Positions 45,287 to 52,481 of a DNA stretch of 64,000 nucleotides are shown piece after piece; positions within the stretch are counted from its first letter, which is position 1; each line of letters opens with the position of its first letter. Origin of the DNA: a virus. The DNA lies in IMG/VR virus record IMGVR_UViG_3300002052_000213, positions 1 to 64,000 of that record; one strand, 5' to 3'. Below the pieces are notes generated by a model. It saw only the letters and a program-made list of their open reading frames with translations, had not been told where the DNA came from and did not search any database. The position numbers and the translations under genes were made by a program.

Positions 45287-45759
45287 TGTGATTTTAAGCT
45301 CCGTAACCCATATTGTATAATCTTAATATTAGGACATAATTCTCTTAACCATTTAATAATATCTGGAGTATCTTCAAAGTACACTTCTACTTTTTCTTCT
45401 TTTAATATCTTAGCTTTCTTCTCTGCTAATTTCTTAAACCATGTATCTAATTCTTTCTTACTAAATTGTCCAAATGGTGCTCTATGATTACAGAATATTA
45501 ACTTATTATAACTTATTTTATTTCTCTTTAACCATTCTTTAGTAGTTTCTTTAAGATAATTAGGTCTTCCTGTAATTAATATCACTTTATCATTAGGAAA
45601 GTTAGATATTAACTGAGGATCTAACTCTAATTTTCTATATGCATAATAATATTTCTCTATATTATCTCTAGCCTCTTTATCTGTTAATGAATCTATTACT
45701 CTTAACATAGGTAAATCTATATCAGCTATAACTCCGTCAATGTCTACTCCAATTATCAG
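45283..45759 (-). CDS. HAD-like phosphatase with a CTG start
   Basis: 158 residues if translation begins at CTG 45759. The first ATG (45708) would omit IGVDIDGVIADID, the HAD motif with the catalytic DxD, which is in frame upstream. The only stop in frame, TAA, is directly before the CTG. AGGTGA lies seven bases before the CTG, and CTG overlaps the TGA of the HD gene. LITGRPNY (motif II) and YFEDTPDI (motif IV) follow, so the fold is complete. It may dephosphorylate a nucleotide, like its neighbours. Confidence 0.7.
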   Translation of the reverse strand: MIIGVDIDGVIADIDLPMLRVIDSLTDKEARDNIEKYYYAYRKLELDPQLISNFPNDKVILITGRPNYLKETTKEWLKRNKISYNKLIFCNHRAPFGQFSKKELDTWFKKLAEKKAKILKEEKVEVYFEDTPDIIKWLRELCPNIKIIQYGLRSLKSQ

Positions 45760-46310
45760 TTAAATATCACCTTCTTTCTACTTGCTATATAATCAGCTAC
45801 ACATAATATATATCCCAATAAGTCATCAGGTTCTGGACAATATTTATTTAACCAATGTGACATATGAGTAGATATTATTCTAGCTATTTTAAATAATCTC
45901 CAATCTGGATTTTTAGTTTCTAATATATATTTTCCAACTATAAAAGATGAAAGTAAAGGATGATAAAAGTATGCTTCATTACTTCTCCATAGCTTACCCA
46001 CATATAATTTCTGAAACTCTTTATCATTATGTTCTTCTGATATAAATATACAATTAGAAATATCATGTAATATACTAGCAGATATAAGAATATCTCTTTC
46101 ATCACCTTGAATATTAAATTCTCTCATAAGTTCATATAAAATATCTAACACTTCTTCTATATGTTTTTCCTGAGACTCTCCATGATGATATTCCCTAGAT
46201 ATAGAACTTGGAATACTTTTCATTTTATCTGTATATTCACCTAGTATGTAAGAAGTCATAGTGTATACTTCTTTATTATAGATATCTTTTAAAGCATCTT
46301 CTATTTTCAA
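45756..46310 (-). CDS. HD-domain phosphohydrolase
   Basis: 184 residues with a TTG start behind GGAG. YHHGESQEKHIEEVL, SASILHDIS (the HD pair), THMSHW and VADYIA are the metal ligands of an HD phosphohydrolase. Substrates of the family include nucleotides. Its neighbours (HAD, deaminase, MazG) suggest a role in the nucleotide pool. Confidence 0.75.
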   Translation of the reverse strand: MKIEDALKDIYNKEVYTMTSYILGEYTDKMKSIPSSISREYHHGESQEKHIEEVLDILYELMREFNIQGDERDILISASILHDISNCIFISEEHNDKEFQKLYVGKLWRSNEAYFYHPLLSSFIVGKYILETKNPDWRLFKIARIISTHMSHWLNKYCPEPDDLLGYILCVADYIASRKKVIFN

Positions 46311-46312
46311 TA

Positions 46313-46579
46313 TTATGTTCTCCAGAAATCATCATCCATAAATCTTCTCATCATATCTAAGATATCTTGTGATGGTCTTCTAACTATTCTTTTATACTTC
46401 TGAAATGCTTTATCCATAGGTTCTCTACTCCATCTTTCTTTTCCACTAGTTTCAAAATCTCTTAAATCTGATAATAGTTCTCCTATTACCCATGCCCAAT
46501 AGTCTTCATTATCTTTATCTTGTTCTTTCTTCTCTACTGCTTCTTCTATATGTTGTTTAACTGTTTCTCTATATTCCAA
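46313..46579 (-). CDS. Hypothetical protein
   Basis: 88 residues from the TTG at 46579, two bases behind the deaminase stop, with GGAG nine bases before. A longer frame to 46642 would overlap the deaminase by 61 bases and is not needed. It is helical and charged, with WAWVIGELLSDLRDFETSG and a Met/Asp-rich end. In phages a similar small helical protein often follows deaminases, but I cannot name it. Confidence 0.55.
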   Translation of the reverse strand: MEYRETVKQHIEEAVEKKEQDKDNEDYWAWVIGELLSDLRDFETSGKERWSREPMDKAFQKYKRIVRRPSQDILDMMRRFMDDDFWRT

Positions 46580-46581
46580 TT

Positions 46582-47049
46582 TTATTTCTCCAGTATGTGA
46601 TCTATTGAACTTTTTAATGCTTCCTTTATAGTAATGTGCCAAATTCCACCATGTTTCTTCTCTTTAAGATCTTTAACTCCACAATAGTTCAATAATCTAC
46701 TACAAATGGTACAAGCAAAGAAATTAGATTTCCATAAACTACCATCAGGTCTTCTTCCTATAATGTATAGTGTAGAACCTTTAACCATATTAGGTTTATT
46801 CCTTAAAGCATCTATTAATGTCATCCATTCACTATGAATAGCATAACATAGTGCAGAATTCTTTCCTACTTCTAAATTCTTTATCTTATTTTTTATACAG
46901 TAAGTAGCACATTCTGGATTCAGAGCATAGTTATGTCCTCTACCTATCACTACTCCATCTTTCACTAAGCAACTACCAAAGTGTATTAGACAACAATTAG
47001 ATTTTAATAGTTCTTCTTCACATATATTCCAGAAAAAATCTTCATTCAT
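46582..47049 (-). CDS. Cytidine/dCMP deaminase-like protein
   Basis: 155 residues. AIHSEWMTLIDAL has the H-x-E catalytic pair and FFACTICSRLLNYCGV the CxxC zinc ligands of deoxycytidylate deaminases. The usual Pro before the first Cys is Ala. A dCMP deaminase makes dUMP, the substrate of ThyX encoded at 63345, which suits an AT-rich genome. Confidence 0.75.
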   Translation of the reverse strand: MNEDFFWNICEEELLKSNCCLIHFGSCLVKDGVVIGRGHNYALNPECATYCIKNKIKNLEVGKNSALCYAIHSEWMTLIDALRNKPNMVKGSTLYIIGRRPDGSLWKSNFFACTICSRLLNYCGVKDLKEKKHGGIWHITIKEALKSSIDHILEK

Positions 47050-47058
47050 ATCTATACC

Positions 47059-47238
47059 TCAATATACTTTAGTCATTTCTCCAAATCTTTTACTATAAAC
47101 TTTATTACCACATTTTGTATGAGTCATTATCATTGTTCCACACATAGGACAGAATTCTTCCTTAATTTCAGTAGGATGAATCCATCCACATTTAATGCAT
47201 TCATATACTCTATGTGGAGGCATTATTCCCTTTCTCAT
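47059..47238 (-). CDS. Small zinc-ribbon protein
   Basis: 59 residues; two possible ATG starts (47238 and 47223). I chose the first because AAGGAG is about 11 bases before it. YECIKCGWIHP, FCPMCGTM and a third C (TKCGNK) form a rubredoxin-like ribbon. Role unknown. Confidence 0.6.
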   Translation of the reverse strand: MRKGIMPPHRVYECIKCGWIHPTEIKEEFCPMCGTMIMTHTKCGNKVYSKRFGEMTKVY

Positions 47239-47569
47239 CAATATAACACTCCTTCTTTAAGTCTAAATAATTACTTTCATCTAAATATGTATCCATAAGA
47301 GATTCATTCATAGGATCAGTTCCTTCATTCCAGAAATTCAATTGTCTTATTATCTTATGTATCTGATGCCATAAAGCAGTACCATAAGATTTTTCTAATG
47401 GTATCCTATATCCATGCTTCATTAGTACTGCTTGTATATCAGCCATTACTTTAAAGTTAGCTAATATATCAGCATCTATCTTAGCATAGTCATGTCCTTT
47501 AGCTTCTCTTATCTTCATTCTTTTTTCAAAGTCTTCTCTTTCTATTTTTAATGCTTCTTCTATTTTCAT
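47210..47569 (-). CDS. DUF1599-like protein (nucleotide-modification-associated type)
   Basis: 119 residues. REAKGHDYAKIDADILANFKVM and LWHQIHKIIRQL, then SLMDTYLDESNYLDL, fit the pattern of phage DUF1599/Nmad1 proteins, which genome context ties to nucleotide modification or metabolism. Here it stands with deaminase, HAD and HD genes, in agreement. Confidence 0.6.
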   Translation of the reverse strand: MKIEEALKIEREDFEKRMKIREAKGHDYAKIDADILANFKVMADIQAVLMKHGYRIPLEKSYGTALWHQIHKIIRQLNFWNEGTDPMNESLMDTYLDESNYLDLKKECYIDEKGNNAST

Positions 47570-47571
47570 AT

Positions 47572-47799
47572 CTAACTCTTCTCTATCATTTTTAAAACAT
47601 AATCTATTTCTTCTTTTACTCTATCTTCTTCTGCTATCAATCTTTCTAATCTTTTTTGTAGTATATCTATTCTTCTCTGTCCCCATACAGGGATTGGTAT
47701 TTTAAGAATAGTACCACATTTGTAACATTTAATTTCTTTCATGTCAACTACTATTTCTTCTATCTCTGATTCTTTATCTTCTTTTATAGGTTTATTCAT
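47572..47799 (-). CDS. Small protein with CxxC and coiled coil
   Basis: 75 residues. A KCYKCGTIL half-ribbon is followed by a coiled coil (RIDILQKRLERLIAEEDR). A dimer could bring two CxxC pairs together into one zinc site. Function unknown. Confidence 0.6.
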   Translation of the reverse strand: MNKPIKEDKESEIEEIVVDMKEIKCYKCGTILKIPIPVWGQRRIDILQKRLERLIAEEDRVKEEIDYVLKMIEKS

Positions 47800-47800
47800 A

Positions 47801-48328
47801 TTATTTCCTTCTTCTTAACTGCCATATTTCTATATCTAATTCATAAGGATTTTTATTCAACTCTTCACATTTCTTAAGAAATTCGATTTCTAATTTTTTA
47901 TAGGATTGTTCTTCGATTCCTTGTTCTTTTAACCAATTTCTAATATGCCTATCTATAACAGCTACTTTATCTCCTCTAGTGTTTCTTAAAAACATAGAAG
48001 CTAACTTTAATCCAATTCCTCTTACTTTTGATATTAATTCATCTCTAGATATGTTCCTTAAATCTATAGTAGAGTTTCCAAATTCTTTAATATATGTACT
48101 TGTTTGATTTGGAAATCTATGTCCATTCTTCTTCAATATTTCTCTGATTTCATTTAATGTTTTATTTTTAATAGAATCTCTAATTGTCATATCATAAGAA
48201 TCTAATTCATCAAATATTTCACAAACTCTTGTATAAGGCATTGCTCTATCAAGTAAACAAAATACAAGAAATTTATCAAGTTCTTTATCTGTAAAATGTT
48301 TAACTTTATCTATATCATGAAGACTCAT
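47801..48328 (-). CDS. HhH-GPD DNA glycosylase, Ogg-like
   Basis: 175 residues. The helix-hairpin-helix VRGIGLKLASMFLRN contains the catalytic Lys of bifunctional glycosylases, and VAVIDRHIRNWL the catalytic Asp. This short form resembles archaeal Ogg2-type 8-oxoguanine glycosylase/lyase. It would remove oxidised bases from viral or host DNA. Confidence 0.75.
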   Translation of the reverse strand: MSLHDIDKVKHFTDKELDKFLVFCLLDRAMPYTRVCEIFDELDSYDMTIRDSIKNKTLNEIREILKKNGHRFPNQTSTYIKEFGNSTIDLRNISRDELISKVRGIGLKLASMFLRNTRGDKVAVIDRHIRNWLKEQGIEEQSYKKLEIEFLKKCEELNKNPYELDIEIWQLRRRK

Positions 48329-48653
48329 AATTCATATCTCTAATGTCTGATTCTTTTATTAAAACTCTAGGAACATTAAACATAATTTCTATACTTTTCT
48401 TAAACTCATTCAATCTATTATAATTATACCAGTAAAATTTAATTACAAAGTTTTTATACCTATGTTCAGTAAGTAAGCTATATAATTTATCTATCTCATA
48501 AGTTTCACAGCAATTAATATGAACATATGGTTCAGGATAATGTCCACAGCTACAAGTAGTATTAAATCCATTATTTCTAAGTAACTTCACAAGATTTCTA
48601 AGTGGTTCTTCTATTTTTAATTTATACCAATCTTCATTTTCCAATTTATTCAA
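48315..48653 (-). CDS. Hypothetical protein with CxC and His cluster
   Basis: 112 residues from a TTG at 48653 (AGGA four bases before); TTG codons at 48671 and 48644 are alternatives. FNTTCSCGHYPEPYVHINCC is a possible metal site. Such small proteins with a TCSCGHE-like motif occur often in phages, but no function is known to me. Confidence 0.5.
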   Translation of the reverse strand: MNKLENEDWYKLKIEEPLRNLVKLLRNNGFNTTCSCGHYPEPYVHINCCETYEIDKLYSLLTEHRYKNFVIKFYWYNYNRLNEFKKSIEIMFNVPRVLIKESDIRDMNYESS

Positions 48654-48849
48654 GTGTTCCTGAAATATCAAATTCTTTTGTCTGTAATCTTTTCTTTGGT
48701 TCTGGAATTATAAAAGTCTTTAGTTTCTTAAGTTTCTTATTGTATTCTTTATATCTATAAGTTAATAATTCTCTCCACAATGGGCAATATTCACAATCTG
48801 TAGGTACTACTTCTAAATGACATTCTATCTCATAATATCTACATTTCAT
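48646..48849 (-). CDS. Small Cys-containing protein
   Basis: 67 residues. CRYYEIECHLEVVPTDCEYC has four Cys in the first 22 residues, probably a metal site; the rest is basic helix (YKEYNKKLKKLK). It overlaps the portal stop by 11 bases. Confidence 0.6.
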   Translation of the reverse strand: MKCRYYEIECHLEVVPTDCEYCPLWRELLTYRYKEYNKKLKKLKTFIIPEPKKRLQTKEFDISGTLE

Positions 48850-50281
48850 TCCTAAGCCTTTCCGTTAATTCTTCCATAAATTCCTCTGCATCTTCAGGAG
48901 GTCTTTCTCTTACTTCTTTTTCTGGTTCTTCTTCTGGTAACTTACCAGTTTTCTTCCATTCATATATCATATCATCTAACATACTTGTTGGTAGATCTTC
49001 TAATTGTCTTAAATGTTTCTCTAACTCTGGATCATATTTAATTAGTGCTCTTCTAGCTAATGTAGCTATTCTTCTAGCTTTAGCTAAAGTAGTAGCAGGT
49101 ATTTTAGATTTAAATTTCATAGCAGTAAGATTTTCTCTAGGTATTCCATTAGCATCCATATATTTGTAAAATATTTTTTCTAATATTTGATCAGCTAATC
49201 TTACTTGTAATGCTTCTACTCTATATTCAAATTCTATAGCTTTAACATCTGCATATGCTGTTCTTCCTGTTTGTGGTGGCTCCATTACTAGTGATACAGA
49301 TTTACCTAATCCTGTACACATAATGTCAGCATAGTAATAAAGTAATCTTTCACTTCCTGTAAGATCTGGAGAAGGTAATCTTTCTACTTGGATTTTATTT
49401 ATTCCTTTAAAGGTAAATATATTATCTGTTTCTATATCCTCAAATTCTTCTGCTATCTTATCTACTTGTTCATTAGTTGGAACTACGTTTTCATCTCCTA
49501 CTGTAATTATTAATCCACCACTTCTATATGCTCCTTCACCTACATTTCTAGAAATATTTAATCTAATAATAGCTTGTCTATAAGTTGATTCTAAAGGAGT
49601 ACATCCTAGAAATGATTCTCCTAATCCCCATAACTTAAAATGAGAAATTCTATCTCTACCATCACTTCTTACTCTTATGTTCTTTTCTCCTACTTCTATT
49701 ACATTCTTCTTCCATTTAATTTTCTCAAAATAAATACCACCAGATCTAACAAATCCAGTAAAGTCACCGTCTTTCTCTAATTTAACAAATCCTGTTTGTT
49801 CATCTCTAATATAATCTATGTATTTTGGATTCACTATCTGAGCTTTTGTTATGTCTTTTTCATCAGTTGTATAACCAAGTTCTACCCATGCATTACCAGC
49901 TAAGAAGGAATCTCTAACTATTTCTTCCATTAATCTATTAAGTTTAATAGTCTTTGCCCATTCTAATAATTGTTTTACTGTTTCTTTCTCTCCTTCTAGA
50001 AAGTATCCTGGACCAATCATCCAATCTATATAATCATTGATTACTCTAAAAGTTAAAGCATCTAAATGATATAATTTCTCTAATTTACTTAATGGAACTG
50101 TCTTAGTTACTCTTTCTTCAAGTTGTGCAAATAGAGTGCTATCATCTTTATTCTTACCTGCATGTGTAGTAACCACATATAAGTCAGATGATAATTCAGT
50201 AGTTTCTTCTTTAGGTTTTGGACTAATAGAATTTGCTAAAGTCTTACGAATACTATTGATGGCATCTCTTACTGCACTCAT
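48839..50281 (-). CDS. Portal protein
   Basis: 480 residues. The pattern of a phage portal is visible: LYHLDALTFRVINDYIDWMIGPGY, SFLAGNAWVELGY, ISHFKLWGLGESFLGCTPLE, and the helix of the ring with ERLLYYYADIMCTGLGK. The C-terminus is acidic (PEEEPEKEVRERPPEDAEE). Portals form the 12-fold ring through which TerL moves DNA. It is far from the capsid genes (27 kb) and from terL (45 kb), unusual for tailed viruses. Confidence 0.85.
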   Translation of the reverse strand: MSAVRDAINSIRKTLANSISPKPKEETTELSSDLYVVTTHAGKNKDDSTLFAQLEERVTKTVPLSKLEKLYHLDALTFRVINDYIDWMIGPGYFLEGEKETVKQLLEWAKTIKLNRLMEEIVRDSFLAGNAWVELGYTTDEKDITKAQIVNPKYIDYIRDEQTGFVKLEKDGDFTGFVRSGGIYFEKIKWKKNVIEVGEKNIRVRSDGRDRISHFKLWGLGESFLGCTPLESTYRQAIIRLNISRNVGEGAYRSGGLIITVGDENVVPTNEQVDKIAEEFEDIETDNIFTFKGINKIQVERLPSPDLTGSERLLYYYADIMCTGLGKSVSLVMEPPQTGRTAYADVKAIEFEYRVEALQVRLADQILEKIFYKYMDANGIPRENLTAMKFKSKIPATTLAKARRIATLARRALIKYDPELEKHLRQLEDLPTSMLDDMIYEWKKTGKLPEEEPEKEVRERPPEDAEEFMEELTERLRNEM

Positions 50282-50291
50282 CTATTTATTC

Positions 50292-50498
50292 CTACTTAGT
50301 TTTTAGAGTTTCTAACAGAATATCTCCTTCTCTAAGTAAAAGGTATATTCCTGCTCCAACTAAAACTCCACCTATAGCTCCAAATCCTAATGCTAATTCT
50401 ATATTTCCTTGAGCATACTGATCTTGAGCTGCTGTAAGGAAAAATACACCTATAGATATAAGAGTAGTTGAAGTTGTTAGAGTAAATTTCTTCACCAT
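50292..50498 (-). CDS. Small membrane protein with two membrane segments
   Basis: 68 residues with AGAGGT before the start. Two membrane segments (ISIGVFFLTAAQ-type and GFGAIGGVLVGAGIYLLL) with a short loop, as in holins. First of a four-gene membrane/protease cluster. Holin-like function is a guess. Confidence 0.6.
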   Translation of the reverse strand: MVKKFTLTTSTTLISIGVFFLTAAQDQYAQGNIELALGFGAIGGVLVGAGIYLLLREGDILLETLKTK

Positions 50499-50513
50499 AT
50501 TTAAACCTCTTTT

Positions 50514-50963
50514 TTATATATATTTTGCTAATTTATATCTTATTCGGTTAATACTTAAAACATAGAATAGAAACATAAGTGATATAGAGATAAAATACCA
50601 ACATGGAATACAATCTCCCCAAGATAACTGTACATAACAACCAGCACATGTCCATTCATCAGGTCTAATGAATCTTCCTAACCATACAAAATATAATCTA
50701 TCTTCTACGAATGTCATTAAAGCTATATTTCCTATACCATAAAATAATGAAGCTAATCTATTCTTTTTCTTAATAGCATCATCTATGAAAGGATACCATG
50801 CCATTATAATAACTAACATTAACATAAAGAAATGATATATTGATGGTTTTGGAAATAAGAAAATACTTTTGTTACTTGCTGGTAACAATATTGTTTCTAT
50901 TTTTGCATACCATAATGACCATAGAATACACATAATAGTGCTTATAGAATATTCTAATTTCAT
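50514..50963 (-). CDS. Polytopic membrane protein
   Basis: 149 residues with about four membrane segments (for example FFMLMLVIIMAWYPF and FISISLMFLFYVLS). Two Cys pairs (CAGC, CIPC) lie in the outer loop between segments three and four, perhaps a disulfide or metal site. Coupled to the next gene by ATGA. Confidence 0.6.
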   Translation of the reverse strand: MKLEYSISTIMCILWSLWYAKIETILLPASNKSIFLFPKPSIYHFFMLMLVIIMAWYPFIDDAIKKKNRLASLFYGIGNIALMTFVEDRLYFVWLGRFIRPDEWTCAGCYVQLSWGDCIPCWYFISISLMFLFYVLSINRIRYKLAKYI

Positions 50964-51196
50964 TTAACATTCACCTTATTTGATAATGTTATTAAATCTT
51001 GTATACTTAACAATATATATCCAACATAAACTATAAAGGCTCCTATTAAATAATGATGAGGAATAGGTAATCCTTCAAATGTACCACTCCAAATAGGTGA
51101 ACCTAAAGTATAAGCAAATTCAAATGCTCCCCAAAGAAAAGTAAAATATCCTGCATTAAAAAGTATATGCCATATAAGCCTATACTTAAGGGACAA
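50960..51196 (-). CDS. Membrane protein
   Basis: 78 residues; TTG start behind GAGGT and overlapping the protease stop region. Two membrane segments (HILFNAGYFTFLWGAFEF and LIGAFIVYVGYILLS). Function unknown. Confidence 0.55.
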   Translation of the reverse strand: MSLKYRLIWHILFNAGYFTFLWGAFEFAYTLGSPIWSGTFEGLPIPHHYLIGAFIVYVGYILLSIQDLITLSNKVNVK

Positions 51197-52175
51197 TATA
51201 TTCTACCTCTAAGTCAGACTCTACAAAGTCATAATGACAGTAGATAGTACTAACATTACTTCCTGCAAATAAGTTACCAAGTAAGAAATCATCTTCCATA
51301 GCTAATATTAAACTACTAGAGTCTCCACCTGCTGAGAATCCATTCTTCATAACTAAACCACATGGACCAAACATTAATGTTCCTCTACTATACCTAACAC
51401 TTCCATACCAATCATTATCATATAGTTTACCATCTTTAGTGTATCCAGTTGTTCTACCAAATTTATGAAGTAATTCTCCTTCAATTCCTCTTCTCTTTCC
51501 CTTTGGTGCTCCTATCTGCTCTACTTCAAATATTACATCTGATAGAGGTATTGTTATTTTAACTAACCCTATATCAACTCTATTTATGAGTGTATCTCTC
51601 TTGAAGAATCTATACATTTTATATAATGTATTTCTATATGGACATTTAAAATCAGTAAACTTTAGTTCAACATATCTCCATAATTCTCCTACTTTATCGT
51701 TTAAATCTCCAGTATCATATTTACTTGGTACTGTATATGGAGTCAACTTAGGTAAAGTATTTTCATTTGCACAACAATGATTGTTAGCTAATATACCTAT
51801 AAATTGTTCTTCCAATAGTTTCTTATTCTTAGCAAATCCACCAACTGTACAAGCAGTAGCAGTAAGATAATATGACATACCACTACATCCTGCTCTTACT
51901 GGTCTAGGATTATCTTTACAAGATAAAGCTACTACTTCTCCAATTTCAACTATATCAGTAGGAATACCATCTATTTCTTTAGGTACTAAATCCTTTAGAG
52001 ATACAAGTTCTTTAGGTAATTTCTTTTCTACATATATTCTAAAACTAGGTTTATCTGGATATATTATACCTTCACTTTCTTTAGGTTTTAAAGTACCAGA
52101 AAACCCATTTACATTCCTTTTCTTTTTAAGTTCTTTCCAATATTTGTCAATTAAACCATTTATCACAGTATCCAT
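51186..52175 (-). CDS. Trypsin-like serine protease
   Basis: 329 residues from the ATG at 52175, two bases behind the upstream stop. The triad is visible as ILANNHCCAN (His), RVDIGLVKI (Asp) and FSAGGDSSSLIL (Ser in GDSS). The N-terminal 90 residues (PDKPSFRIYVEKK) resemble Nal1-like proteases. No signal peptide is seen. It could mature the virion or attack the host envelope. Confidence 0.75.
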   Translation of the reverse strand: MDTVINGLIDKYWKELKKKRNVNGFSGTLKPKESEGIIYPDKPSFRIYVEKKLPKELVSLKDLVPKEIDGIPTDIVEIGEVVALSCKDNPRPVRAGCSGMSYYLTATACTVGGFAKNKKLLEEQFIGILANNHCCANENTLPKLTPYTVPSKYDTGDLNDKVGELWRYVELKFTDFKCPYRNTLYKMYRFFKRDTLINRVDIGLVKITIPLSDVIFEVEQIGAPKGKRRGIEGELLHKFGRTTGYTKDGKLYDNDWYGSVRYSRGTLMFGPCGLVMKNGFSAGGDSSSLILAMEDDFLLGNLFAGSNVSTIYCHYDFVESDLEVEYIVP

Positions 52176-52176
52176 A

Positions 52177-52467
52177 TTAAACACCAAAAGCATGTAAAAC
52201 TAATGTTATAATTATACCACCAGCAACAGCTCCAGAAATTGAAAATATTAATTCTCTCCAATCTCTTCTTTTTTTCTTATTTTCATTTTTAATTTCTTTC
52301 ATATATGAATTAAAATTATCTGTACATGAGTCCATTTTATCTGACAATGTAGTAAATTTATCTTCAATCATTTCAGTTATTCTTAGAAATCTCTCATTAC
52401 AGAATTTAGCTGTTATAAAATGTGGATTAGTTGGGTTTTCATAATCAACACTATTTTCATCACTCAT
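52177..52467 (-). CDS. Small protein with coiled coil and C-terminal membrane segment
   Basis: 96 residues from the ATG at 52467, with GGTGA five bases before; the ATG at 52482 overlaps the polymerase stop but has no ribosome site. Residues about 20-65 form a coiled coil (MIEDKFTTLSDKMDS) and the end is one membrane segment (GAVAGGIIITLVLHAF). The form resembles hemolysin XhlA-like lysis proteins. Confidence 0.55.
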   Translation of the reverse strand: MSDENSVDYENPTNPHFITAKFCNERFLRITEMIEDKFTTLSDKMDSCTDNFNSYMKEIKNENKKKRRDWRELIFSISGAVAGGIIITLVLHAFGV

Positions 52468-52481
52468 GATATTCACCAGCA

